Positions 1 to 8,795 are shown, counted from the first letter of the stretch. The stretch: DNA of 39,890 bases from Candidatus Jacksonbacteria bacterium RIFCSPLOWO2_02_FULL_44_20 (GCA_001818155.1 MHJU01000038.1:1-39890), one strand, 5' to 3'. Notes: generated from the letters alone by a model not told the origin. Program-made: numbers and translations.

Positions 1-3
1 CAC

Positions 4-38
4 CCCCGTAATTTGTTTGCACAAATACGGGGTTTTTT
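4..38 (+). terminator. Rho-independent terminator of an upstream gene outside the window
   Basis: CCCCGTA(4-10)...TACGGGG(26-32) stem followed by TTTTTTCTTTT. Confidence 0.8.
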
Positions 39-180
39 CTTTTATATATGATCCAATATCAAACTTTGATGTAAGTAAAAATTGCTAATTGTTCCTCGTG
101 GAACAATTCAAATCGTAAACATTTTCGTATACTCCATAATGCCAAAAATTGCGTCCCTAACTTCCTATCCCATTAAATTA

Positions 181-254
181 TGGCTCCGGGACCTGGATTC
201 GAACCAAGATTACCAGGGCCAGAACCTGGCGTCCTACCATTAGACGATCCCGGA
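181..254 (-). tRNA. tRNA-Gln (anticodon CTG), CCA encoded
   Basis: Minus strand TCCGGGATCGTCTAATGGTAGGACGCCAGGTTCTGGCCCTGGTAATCTTGGTTCGAATCCAGGTCCCGGAGCCA: acceptor, D, anticodon (CCAGG-TTCTGGC-CCTGG) and T arms all pair; GGTTCGAATCC T-arm. Confidence 0.95.
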
Positions 255-305
255 AAAACTATTATTAATACTTATTCGTTAAGACAAACGAATTGCGAAA
301 CTATA

Positions 306-1091
306 TCACACTCCTTGCCTATCTTCAACCCCATTTGGTGGCTTTATAGAATAAGTAGAGAGCGGTTGCGCCGCCTTCCACGCCAAATTAAACAATACGC
401 GCATGGTGTCCGCAATGGTTTGATCTTCAATGCGAACGACAAATAAGTTGAATTCGTGCAGACGAAACATGGCGCACACATTGCCATACAACATATTATC
501 ATTATGTATCAGTTCGCCGTCCGCGACGCGCATGCGGTATGTTGCCCCTGCGATTCTTAAAAAACTTCGCGCGATGCGCCGGGCTTCTTTTGTGTCCGCG
601 ATAATTTCGCGGACGGCAATGCCGCGCTCTTTTATTTTTTCCGCGATGTTAAGCGACGCGTGGGGAAATAATTTTTCCACCGTTACCAAGTTTGACCACG
701 CGCAGAAACTATGCGCCTGCACAACTTCTTCATAAATGCGTTCAATTCCTACTTCGCCTTCCAGTATAACTACTTGCGGTTTCCCGGTTGAAGTTGCGCG
801 GAGGGCCGCAAGTTCTGGCAAAGCAGTTTCAAGTTCAGCCATGTTTTTTCTCAAGCGCGCGATAAGCGTTGATGGATCCGTTGCGTGATAATACTGCCGT
901 TTCCCAACAACCACCTTTTCAAGAAGCCCTCGCTTTAAAAGTTCGTCTATATACAAATACACCGTGGGGCGCTTGATCCCAGTTTTTTGCGCGATCTGCG
1001 CAACTGATGCACTGCCAAGCGACAAAGCCGCGAGATAGATTTTTGCGGCTTTGTCGTTTATTCCAAGTGATGAAAGTATGGCACTGTCCAT
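306..1091 (-). CDS. TrmB-family-like transcriptional regulator (N-terminal wHTH)
   Basis: MDSAILSSLGINDKAAKIYLAALSLGSASVAQIAQKTGIKRPTVYLYIDELLKRGLLEKV HTH pattern; start moved to ATG 1091 because the track start (1115) is a TTG inside the predicted promoter. Confidence 0.8.
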   Translation of the reverse strand: MDSAILSSLGINDKAAKIYLAALSLGSASVAQIAQKTGIKRPTVYLYIDELLKRGLLEKVVVGKRQYYHATDPSTLIARLRKNMAELETALPELAALRATSTGKPQVVILEGEVGIERIYEEVVQAHSFCAWSNLVTVEKLFPHASLNIAEKIKERGIAVREIIADTKEARRIARSFLRIAGATYRMRVADGELIHNDNMLYGNVCAMFRLHEFNLFVVRIEDQTIADTMRVLFNLAWKAAQPLSTYSIKPPNGVEDRQGV

Positions 1092-1097
1092 GAAACC

Positions 1098-1125
1098 ATG
1101 ATAGCAAATATACAAATTTTGTCAA
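1098..1125 (-). promoter_or_regulatory. Sigma70-type promoter of the TrmB-like gene, predicted leaderless
   Basis: TTGACA(1125-1120)-N16-TATCAT(1103-1098), six nt before ATG 1091. Confidence 0.55.
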
Positions 1126-1151
1126 TAATTCTGACGATATTTAACTACTCT

Positions 1152-1176
1152 AATGCCTTATTAAAGGCATTTTTTA
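1152..1176 (+). terminator. Terminator-like hairpin in a divergent intergenic region
   Basis: ATGCCTT-ATTA-AAGGCAT followed by TTTTT. Confidence 0.5.
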
Positions 1177-1187
1177 GTTAAAATTTT

Positions 1188-1201
1188 ATATCAATTGATA
1201 T
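1188..1201. promoter_or_regulatory. 14-bp perfect palindrome, candidate operator
   Basis: ATATCAATTGATAT, located between the divergent regulator and ABC operon. Confidence 0.45.
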
Positions 1202-1205
1202 TATT

Positions 1206-1235
1206 ATAGACAATCGGCAACAAAATAGTTATACT
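1206..1235 (+). promoter_or_regulatory. Candidate promoter of ABC importer operon
   Basis: TAGACA-N17-TATACT. Confidence 0.5.
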
Positions 1236-1305
1236 GTATTGTTTTAATAATACTCCCGCGATTAGTGGTGGGGTCATCATCATTCATGCGGGAAACATCA
1301 TCTTT

Positions 1306-2304
1306 ATGAAAAAAACATACATCATACTCGCGGTGATTATTGCGGGTTTCATCGGCATCTTTTTAGTCCTGTTCGGAATTTCCAACGCGCCTAAAACAAA
1401 AACATCGGCAGAACCCCTGCGGATTGGTGTTAATCCGTGGATCGGGCATGGTTTATATTATGTTGCAAAAGAAAAAGGCTTTTTTGAGAAAGAAAAACTT
1501 AATGTTGAGTTGATTCCGGTTGACGATCTTGGTATAGGCAGACAACTTATTGCCACAGATAAACTTGAAGCGCTCTCTATTACCCCAGAAACTGCCGCCA
1601 TCCTTGGCGATGCGGCAATATCAGCTCAAGCGGTTGCAATGACCGATACAAGCGAGGGCGCGGATGGCATTATTGTTTCGCAAGACATCAAAGATATTGC
1701 AGACTTAAAAGGGAAAAGTGTCGCGTTTGAAATTGGCTCGCCTTCGCATTTTTTCTTATCGTATCTTTTAGATAAAAGGGGGTTGACGACAGATGATCTT
1801 ACTGTGGTAAATACCATAGCGCCAGACGCGGGAGCGGCGTTTGTCGCTGGCAAGGTGGATGCCGCGGTAACATGGGAGCCGTGGCTTTCCAAAGCGTCGG
1901 AGCGGGAAGGCGGGCGATTGCTTGCAACCTCAAAAGAAACGCCGATTCTGCCGGCAATTCTCATCTTTAGAACAGAGGTAATACAGAAACGTCCGCAGGA
2001 TATTCAAGCAGTTTTGCGCGCCTTGTTTGCGGCGCGGGAGTGGATTCTTGCCAATCAAGGCGAAGCGGTGGCGATTATTGCCAAAAACTTCGGAATTACA
2101 GATCAGGAAGTTACCGAACAGCTCCCTACATTCCGTTGGTTCAGCTACGAAGATAATGTGAGCGAATTTACCGAAGGAGGGTACTCCGCGCAAAATCTTA
2201 TACAAACCGCCGGGGATTTGTGGCTGAAACTGGGGCTTATTAAAAACAAAATCAATGCCAAAAACCTTGTTGATTCATCGCTGATTAAAAATCTTTACAA
2301 ATAA
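1306..2304 (+). CDS. ABC transporter substrate-binding protein, NitT/TauT (NMT1-like) type
   Basis: N-terminal TM/signal; LRIGVNPWIGHGLYYVAKEKGFFEKEKLNVELIPV...DAAVTWEPW typical of NMT1/SsuA-like SBPs. Confidence 0.85.
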   Translation: MKKTYIILAVIIAGFIGIFLVLFGISNAPKTKTSAEPLRIGVNPWIGHGLYYVAKEKGFFEKEKLNVELIPVDDLGIGRQLIATDKLEALSITPETAAILGDAAISAQAVAMTDTSEGADGIIVSQDIKDIADLKGKSVAFEIGSPSHFFLSYLLDKRGLTTDDLTVVNTIAPDAGAAFVAGKVDAAVTWEPWLSKASEREGGRLLATSKETPILPAILIFRTEVIQKRPQDIQAVLRALFAAREWILANQGEAVAIIAKNFGITDQEVTEQLPTFRWFSYEDNVSEFTEGGYSAQNLIQTAGDLWLKLGLIKNKINAKNLVDSSLIKNLYK

Positions 2305-2316
2305 ACAACAGGATAT

Positions 2317-3048
2317 ATGCGAGAAACAGAACTCACAAAACAATTAGAATATATTGACTACATTGAAGGCACAAAAAAAATTCTTGAACAAAGCAAGGCG
2401 GAAACCGCGCCGTATAAGGTAACCATTTTGGGGGAAAAATTTATTGTGTATCCGAATGTTTTTTCTCCAAAATACTTCAATGACACAGAACTGTTTGCCG
2501 AAAATTTGCCGATTAGAAAAGGAGAGGAACTGCTAGAAATCGGTCCGGGAACTGGAGCAATTTCAATAATTGCTGTTTATAAAGGCGCTCAAAAAGTTTT
2601 AGCGATTGATATTAACCCCGACGCCGTTTCAAATACGCAGGCGAACATTGCACTGCATCAGATGAAGGAGAAAATTGAGGTAAGGCAGGGAGATATTTTT
2701 GAACATCTTCAAACGGAAGAGAGATTTGACATCATTTTTTGGAATACGCCGTTTGGATTTATAGAAAATCAAGATATCTCTGATTTAGAAAAGGCAGTAT
2801 ATGATCCGGGTTATAAATCCACTGAAAGGTTCATAAGAGAAGCAAGGGAGCATTTGAAGGAAGGTGGCAGAATTTTAATCGGATTTAGCACAACATTAGG
2901 CAGATTAGATTTGCTTCAAAAATTTGCGGAAGACGCGGGATTGTCGTTAAAGCTGATATATGAAACGAAATCAGAAGAAACGCATCCTGTGAAGTTTGAG
3001 ATATTTGAAGCTGTGTCAAACATATATGACCTTACAAAGACACAATAA
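2317..3048 (+). CDS. Class I SAM-dependent methyltransferase (PrmC/RsmC-like)
   Basis: LLEIGPGTGAISIIA motif I, AIDINPDA, and NTPFG at the NPPY-like position. Confidence 0.8.
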   Translation: MRETELTKQLEYIDYIEGTKKILEQSKAETAPYKVTILGEKFIVYPNVFSPKYFNDTELFAENLPIRKGEELLEIGPGTGAISIIAVYKGAQKVLAIDINPDAVSNTQANIALHQMKEKIEVRQGDIFEHLQTEERFDIIFWNTPFGFIENQDISDLEKAVYDPGYKSTERFIREAREHLKEGGRILIGFSTTLGRLDLLQKFAEDAGLSLKLIYETKSEETHPVKFEIFEAVSNIYDLTKTQ

Positions 3049-3061
3049 GTTGTATAAAAGC

Positions 3062-3832
3062 ATGTTGGCAATTTCTGGGCTTGTAAGCGTTCTTTTAGCA
3101 TGGTCGCTTGTTACCTACACCGGTTTTATCAAGCCGTTTTTCCTGCCGACGCCAACATCGGTTGTATCCGCCGCAGTCTCGCTCTTTGTAAGCGGCGGCT
3201 TAATCGCTGATGCATCCGCAAGCGTCTCCAGAATTCTGCTCGGATTTCTTGTGTCTCTTGCGATCTCTCTGCCCATTGGCATTCTGCTTGGAGTTTCAAG
3301 AATGTTTGAGGCGTTTGTAAAACCGGTTATCGCGTTTGTGCGGTACATTCCTCCATCCGCGTTCATTCCGCTTGCGATTATCTGGTTTGGCATTGGCGAC
3401 TCGCAAAAAATTGCCATACTTGTTATAGGCATTGCGCCGTATCTTGCGCTTCTTATTGCCGATGCCGCAATAAACACCCCTTTGGAATTGATAGACGCCG
3501 GCCGCGCATTGGGCGCAAACAGAATAAATACAATTTTTAAAGTAATCCTGCCAAGCTCGCTTCCGGGGATTTGGGACGCATGCCGGCTCATGATTGGCGC
3601 AGGATGGACATTTGTGATTATCGCGGAAATTGTCGGCGCTTCCTCTGGCTTGGGACACTTGATGATTGAATCGCAAAGATTTTTACGCACCGCAAACATC
3701 TTTGCCGCAATTATCATTATCGGATTTTTAGGACTTATAACTGATTACTTTTTTGAAATAACTTACAAGCTCCTGTTTCCATGGAGCGAAAAAACACATG
3801 CTGGAATTGAAACACATTACAAAAGTGTATAA
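3062..3832 (+). CDS. ABC transporter permease, NitT/TauT (SsuC/TauC-like)
   Basis: Multiple TMs; EAA-like loop DAGRALGANRINTIFKVILPSSLPGIWDACRLMIGAGWTFVIIAE; start chosen at internal Met downstream of the methyltransferase stop. Confidence 0.85.
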   Translation: MLAISGLVSVLLAWSLVTYTGFIKPFFLPTPTSVVSAAVSLFVSGGLIADASASVSRILLGFLVSLAISLPIGILLGVSRMFEAFVKPVIAFVRYIPPSAFIPLAIIWFGIGDSQKIAILVIGIAPYLALLIADAAINTPLELIDAGRALGANRINTIFKVILPSSLPGIWDACRLMIGAGWTFVIIAEIVGASSGLGHLMIESQRFLRTANIFAAIIIIGFLGLITDYFFEITYKLLFPWSEKTHAGIETHYKSV

Positions 3833-4559
3833 CACAGAACCCAGACATCTCGTGGAAGTAATTTCAGACCTTACGCTTTCTGTTGCTGATGGAGAATTTA
3901 TCGCGCTTGTCGGCCCAAGCGGTTGCGGAAAAACAACGCTTTTAAAAATGGTTGCCGGGCTTGTTCCTCAAACAAGCGGTGAGATTTTTTTAGATAAACA
4001 AGCCGTTTCTAGTCCTGGCAAAGAGCGCGGCATTATATTTCAAAACTTTTCTCTTTTTCCATGGCTGACAGTGCGAGACAATATCGCGTTTGGTCTGAAT
4101 CTATGCAAGATGGATAAACAAAAAAAAGAAACGGCTGTAAACCGCTACTTGCGCATAACCGGCTTGGAGAAGTTCGCCTCGTTTTATCCGCGAAATCTAT
4201 CTGGGGGTATGCAACAACGCGTTGCGGTTGCGCGCACTCTTGCAAATAACCCGCGCCTTCTACTTATGGACGAACCCTTTGGATCGTTAGACGAGCAGAC
4301 GAGATCCCTCATGCAAGAGTTTCTCATAGAGTTGTGGGAGAAAGAGAGAAAAACCGTCATTTTTGTTACCCATGATGTGCGCGAGGCGATATTCCTTGCT
4401 GATACCGTATACGTTACAACGCCGCGTCCTCTTGCAATCAAACAAAAATTTGCAATCCCTTTTGCGCGTCCGCGCTCTCACGCGCTGAAACTGACGAAAG
4501 AATTTTTTGACTGGGAGACGCGGGTTGCGCACGCGATTGCAACTGATTTTGGAGAATGA
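3798..4559 (+). CDS. ABC transporter ATP-binding protein, NitT/TauT (SsuB/TauB-like)
   Basis: Walker A GPSGCGKTT, signature LSGGMQQRVAVART, Walker B LLLMDEPFGSLD. Confidence 0.92.
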   Translation: MLELKHITKVYNTEPRHLVEVISDLTLSVADGEFIALVGPSGCGKTTLLKMVAGLVPQTSGEIFLDKQAVSSPGKERGIIFQNFSLFPWLTVRDNIAFGLNLCKMDKQKKETAVNRYLRITGLEKFASFYPRNLSGGMQQRVAVARTLANNPRLLLMDEPFGSLDEQTRSLMQEFLIELWEKERKTVIFVTHDVREAIFLADTVYVTTPRPLAIKQKFAIPFARPRSHALKLTKEFFDWETRVAHAIATDFGE

Positions 4560-4565
4560 TATAAT
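4537..4565 (+). promoter_or_regulatory. Candidate nfo promoter
   Basis: TTGCAA-N17-TATAAT. Confidence 0.5.
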
Positions 4566-4603
4566 AGAGACACAAAAATAAAATATCAAAAAAGGTTTAA
4601 TCT

Positions 4604-5464
4604 ATGCCACTTTTCGGGGCTCATGTTTCTATCGCCGGAGGTATTGATAAAGCGGCAGAGCGCGCTTACAAACATGGTTGCGAGGTGATGCAAATTTTTT
4701 TACAATCACCTCAAACCTTCAAGACTCCGCAAACAACGCCGGAACAGACGAAGAAATTTTTTGTTTCGCTTAAAAAATATGATATTCAGCGAGTATACGT
4801 TCACGCGCCTTATTTAATTAACCTCGCGTCTTCGAATAATAAAATCCGCTATGGTTCTATCGGTCTTATACGGAAAAATCTTGAACGCGCGAGCGGGCTT
4901 GGCTCCGTCGCGCTTATGACTCATATCGGAAGTTACGGCGGAGAAGATAAAGAAAAAGGCCTAAATACTGTTGTGCAATCGCTTACAAAAATTCTCAAAG
5001 GCTATGCCGGTTCATGCCAACTTTTGCTAGAACTGTCAGCTGGAAGCGGAAAAATAATTGGCTCGCAATTTGAGGAAATGAAAATTATTCTTGCGGCAAT
5101 TCATGACTATCCCATTGGAATTTGCCTTGATACCGCGCATATTTTTGCTTCTGGCTACTCGCTTGATGGAGCGCTAAATATCAATCAAACACTTAAAGTA
5201 TTTGATAAAAACATTGGCTTATCAAAGTTGAAAGTTATTCATTTAAATGATTCTTTAGTTCCTTTTGGGAGCAAAAAAGACCGCCATGCAGATATTGGAG
5301 ACGGAAAAATTGGGCTCCAAAATTTCAAAGTTCTCATCAATCACCCAAAACTGCGCGCAATTGATATGATTCTTGAAACGCCTGGGGGTGTTGATCGGCG
5401 TTTACAAGATATGCGACTGCTAAAAACTTTTCGCGCATCAACGGTTGGTAAAAAAAGGGAATAG
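4604..5464 (+). CDS. nfo: Endonuclease IV (AP endonuclease)
   Basis: FGAHVSIAGGIDKAAERA...CLDTAHIFASGY...HLNDS...HADIGDGKIG family motifs. Confidence 0.93.
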   Translation: MPLFGAHVSIAGGIDKAAERAYKHGCEVMQIFLQSPQTFKTPQTTPEQTKKFFVSLKKYDIQRVYVHAPYLINLASSNNKIRYGSIGLIRKNLERASGLGSVALMTHIGSYGGEDKEKGLNTVVQSLTKILKGYAGSCQLLLELSAGSGKIIGSQFEEMKIILAAIHDYPIGICLDTAHIFASGYSLDGALNINQTLKVFDKNIGLSKLKVIHLNDSLVPFGSKKDRHADIGDGKIGLQNFKVLINHPKLRAIDMILETPGGVDRRLQDMRLLKTFRASTVGKKRE

Positions 5465-5473
5465 TTTTCCACA

Positions 5474-5502
5474 TTGTTAAAAGTATAAAACGATGATATA
5501 AT
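5474..5502 (+). promoter_or_regulatory. Promoter of pilin-like gene with extended -10
   Basis: TTGTTA-N17-TATAAT with TGA immediately before the -10. Confidence 0.6.
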
Positions 5503-5531
5503 TTTACACAAAAGAAAAACAAAAACAAAAA

Positions 5532-5707
5532 TAGAGCCGTCGTAAAATAATAAAAAATACAAAAAAATCTCTAAAAGTAAAATAAAAAAAGGCGACGGCT
5601 TTTCTTAATAGACGGCTCTAATTACTGTTAATAACTAAAAAGGACTTACATGTTTGTAATCAATGCGAAGAAATTTTTATAAAGCATGAGACCAAACACG
5701 TAGGTCC
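5532..5707 (+). promoter_or_regulatory. Structured 5' leader of the pilin-like gene
   Basis: Box A TAGAGCCGTCG (5532-5542) complementary to box B CGACGGCT (5593-5600) and to box C GACGGCTCTA (5611-5620); 15-bp stem 5642-5656/5693-5707. Confidence 0.6.
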
Positions 5708-5734
5708 AATTAGAAAGGAGGTGATAAGCACTAC

Positions 5735-6226
5735 ATGAATATATTTCAAAGAATTCGGAAAAATGCCCGAGGCATTTCAATGCCGGAAGTAATGGCAAGC
5801 ATAACTGTAATGGCGTTACTTGCCGGAACAGGGGTTACAAGCGCGGTCAATCAAATCAGTAAATCCAGAATTGTCGCAACGATGGATGAAATGAAAGCCA
5901 TTTCCATCGCGCTTGATCAATATCAACAAGATAATTCTGGAGGCACAATCTCAACGATCACAACGCTTGTATCGTCCAATTATCTAACAGAAGGTTTTAC
6001 CCATACACCGGACACTGATATGAAAACCGATTGGAAAGAGGATACGTGGGGGAACCTTTATCTGTTAAAGCCTCCATCTATTGATATTGACGGAGATTAT
6101 CTGCGCGGTTCATTAGAATCAGCTGGGGCAGATGGCGTATTGGCCGATGATCCAGCTACAACAAGCATAAATGAAGCCAGTGATAACATCAAAATAACTC
6201 TAGAGCCCATGGTTTCAAGTGGTTAG
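5735..6226 (+). CDS. Type IV pilin / pseudopilin-like protein
   Basis: Prepilin-like N-terminus RGISMPEVMASITVMALLAGTGVTSAVNQ; preceded by a strong SD. Confidence 0.75.
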   Translation: MNIFQRIRKNARGISMPEVMASITVMALLAGTGVTSAVNQISKSRIVATMDEMKAISIALDQYQQDNSGGTISTITTLVSSNYLTEGFTHTPDTDMKTDWKEDTWGNLYLLKPPSIDIDGDYLRGSLESAGADGVLADDPATTSINEASDNIKITLEPMVSSG

Positions 6227-6257
6227 TCGTTAAAAAAAGACAAAAAATAAAGGTTAT

Positions 6258-6295
6258 TGCCCAAGAGACCTATGTACAAGGTCTTTTGGGATTTT
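6258..6295 (+). terminator. Rho-independent terminator after pilin-like gene
   Basis: CCCAAGAGACCT...AGGTCTTTTGGG followed by ATTTTG. Confidence 0.6.
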
Positions 6296-6332
6296 GAGAA
6301 AAATATTCACAGGTTATCCACATATTTTTTAC

Positions 6333-6361
6333 TTGACGAAATGACTAATAATAGCTAAAGT
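6333..6361 (+). promoter_or_regulatory. Candidate promoter of the surface protein gene
   Basis: TTGACG-N17-TAAAGT. Confidence 0.45.
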
Positions 6362-6552
6362 AGAAGTATTAAGTATTAAAAAAATTGCATATTTAACTAG
6401 TGCGGAGTAGAGATCATACTACAAGTTTATTTCATCATTCATTGCTTGTTGCTAAAACAAAAAAATGCGCAGACAATGAATATGAGGTAATTAATGCACC
6501 CTTATAAAAATCGCTAGTAGCGATTCAAAGGAGGATAAGGTCTTAGCTCCGT

Positions 6553-8214
6553 ATGAGATTGAAATTTTTCATCTCTTTTATAGGCTTGCTTTTGGCGCAA
6601 GTTTTTTTTGTTGTTGCACATGCGCAAACGCTACCAATTCCGCCGACAATTCTTAAGCCAGATACGTCTGCGATCACAACTGCAAAACCGTTTATTGCTG
6701 GGGTAAGTCCAAACGATACTATTGTTGAAATTACAGTTGACGGAGCGATTATTGGAAATACTATAACAAATAATCATTCGTCAGGCACCGGAAACTTCTT
6801 TTTTCAAGTTGAACAACCGATTATAACTGGTATACATACAATTGAAGCTCGTTCTATTGATATATCAGATCAAGGGCTAAAAAGCGAATTATCAAAAAGC
6901 CTAATAGTTACAATCATTCCGTTTGGCGCTCCTACACTTTTACTAAATGATGAGACATTGCTTACTCGCGCCTTTACATATTTTGAAGGCGTTGCGCATC
7001 AAAATTCCCGCATTCATGTTTTTATTGATGATGTAGATGTTGAAACTTTTGAGGTTGGGGAGCATCCATCTGGCGCAGTTGGATTCAGTCGCATATTTGC
7101 TGTACCTATTAAAAATGGAGAGCACGCTATCTATTTGAGAGCAGAGGACGAGAGCGGGCGCTTTTCATTAGCAAGTCAGTCAAAAAAAATACGCATTGTT
7201 GATTTTCCGGCGCCGACGATCCTTACGCCTGTTTCAGGATCAGAAACTATAATAGATACGCCTCTTGTCTCTGGTATTGCATTTAATGAAAGCAAAGTGA
7301 AAATTTTCGTAAATGGACACGAAGATGGAGAAATCACAGTAAAAAATACTCCTTCCGGCATCGGAACATTCTCCTACACGATCGTGAACCGAATTTCTCG
7401 CGGGCAATCCTTTACTGTTTATGCGCTGGCATATGATAAAAAAGGACGGATAAGCAATGATTCTAATCATGTGGATTCTCGTATTGCGCACTATTACATA
7501 CCTCCGACTCTTTTTGCGGTTTCCGGAAAATCTAGGACACCGCTTGTTACAGGCGTTGCGCATAATGACTCCACAATTGCGATTTTTGTTGACGGCAAGC
7601 GAGATTCTACAATAACGCCTGTTAATCATCCTTCCGGCACATTATACTTTGAAGCGAGGATTCAAACACCACTTTCATCAGGCGCGCGCAGAATAACTGC
7701 GCAAGCGTTTGATGCAATGAAAAAACCGAGCGAGAAATCTAATACTATTGTTGTTACTTATACTGATCCCGCGTCACCTAAAACTCCAGAGATTACAAAA
7801 TCGGTCACGGATGAAAAAGAACAACCAAAAGAAGAACAAAAAACAGAGCCGAAAACAGGGGAGGTAACGACAGATGATGAAGAACAATCAAAAATAACTA
7901 CAGATACAGAAGAAGAAACACAATCAAAGGAAACTGCGCCTGAAGAAGTAGCGCAAAAAACTTCCACTAATTGGCCACTTTTCTTGGGAGTGCTTCTTCT
8001 CGTTGTGCTTGCAATCATATTTATCGCATGGTACTTGGGGAGCAAACGACAGCTATTAAATGAAGGTATTGATAAACTTTTTAGTGAAGACGACGATAGT
8101 CCGACGACTCAAAGCGACCCATCTCTATTCTTAGACAATTTTGAATTGCCAAAAAAAATTGATTCCGATCGTCTAGGAATTGATGATGTCCCGCCGCCTC
8201 CGCCGTCAATTTAA
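6553..8214 (+). CDS. Secreted/anchored surface protein with repeated Ig-like domains and C-terminal TM
   Basis: Signal peptide; repeats of the type P.l.GvahNdstI.IFVDGk.d.tit..NhpSGt..F; TM LFLGVLLLVVLAIIFIAWYLG; SD AAAGGAGGA upstream. Confidence 0.8.
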   Translation: MRLKFFISFIGLLLAQVFFVVAHAQTLPIPPTILKPDTSAITTAKPFIAGVSPNDTIVEITVDGAIIGNTITNNHSSGTGNFFFQVEQPIITGIHTIEARSIDISDQGLKSELSKSLIVTIIPFGAPTLLLNDETLLTRAFTYFEGVAHQNSRIHVFIDDVDVETFEVGEHPSGAVGFSRIFAVPIKNGEHAIYLRAEDESGRFSLASQSKKIRIVDFPAPTILTPVSGSETIIDTPLVSGIAFNESKVKIFVNGHEDGEITVKNTPSGIGTFSYTIVNRISRGQSFTVYALAYDKKGRISNDSNHVDSRIAHYYIPPTLFAVSGKSRTPLVTGVAHNDSTIAIFVDGKRDSTITPVNHPSGTLYFEARIQTPLSSGARRITAQAFDAMKKPSEKSNTIVVTYTDPASPKTPEITKSVTDEKEQPKEEQKTEPKTGEVTTDDEEQSKITTDTEEETQSKETAPEEVAQKTSTNWPLFLGVLLLVVLAIIFIAWYLGSKRQLLNEGIDKLFSEDDDSPTTQSDPSLFLDNFELPKKIDSDRLGIDDVPPPPPSI

Positions 8215-8793
8215 TTAAATAAAATTCACAACCGCAAAGTACACCACAGCGCTTGTCAAAAATCCCAGAATGAGTTCGGAAAGGGTGTGCATGCGAAGCG
8301 CGTAACGAGACTTAGCAAGGAGCAGAATAAAAAATGCGCCGATCAGGAAATACCATGATGATATTTGAAGTCCAAGGAATAAAACGAGAAATGTGATGCC
8401 GCCGATATGCACAGAGAGTTCGTACTTGAAATAGATAATCGCGATACTGTAAATGACATTAATGATAACGCTTGCAAGAAGCGCTGACATAATTATCGGC
8501 GCATTGCTTAAAAATAGGGAAACGGTGTAACTTAGAGAAAAGACAATTGTTGTGACGATAAGAAGTCCAGCGCGGCGTTTTTTGTTTTTAACATCGGTGT
8601 CAATTCTGCCGTGAATAAGGAGTTCTCCATAAAAAAGCCCGGGAATCATAAAACAGATGCTAAACAAAAGTGTAAGCCAAAAAAATCGCTCATACCATGA
8701 TGAGACAGAAAGAAGAATTGAAAGTATGAGCGCCGTCCCAAAGGTAACGACGGGATTTATAATCAAGGAGATTAGATAATAAAAACGAAACAT
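8215..8793 (-). CDS. Integral membrane protein, possibly PAP2-related
   Basis: Several TM helices; C-terminal SRYALRMHTLSELILGF resembles the SR...H...(D/E) end of PAP2 proteins. Confidence 0.5.
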   Translation of the reverse strand: MFRFYYLISLIINPVVTFGTALILSILLSVSSWYERFFWLTLLFSICFMIPGLFYGELLIHGRIDTDVKNKKRRAGLLIVTTIVFSLSYTVSLFLSNAPIIMSALLASVIINVIYSIAIIYFKYELSVHIGGITFLVLFLGLQISSWYFLIGAFFILLLAKSRYALRMHTLSELILGFLTSAVVYFAVVNFI

Positions 8794-8795
8794 TG

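Noticed and set aside
180-446. 88-aa plus-strand ORF
   Set aside because: Overlaps the tRNA-Gln gene and is antisense to the regulator; not coding.
6314-6322. Perfect DnaA-box sequence TTATCCACA, plus TTTTCCACA near 5465
   Set aside because: Only isolated boxes, no cluster, no dnaA/dnaN nearby; expected occasionally by chance.
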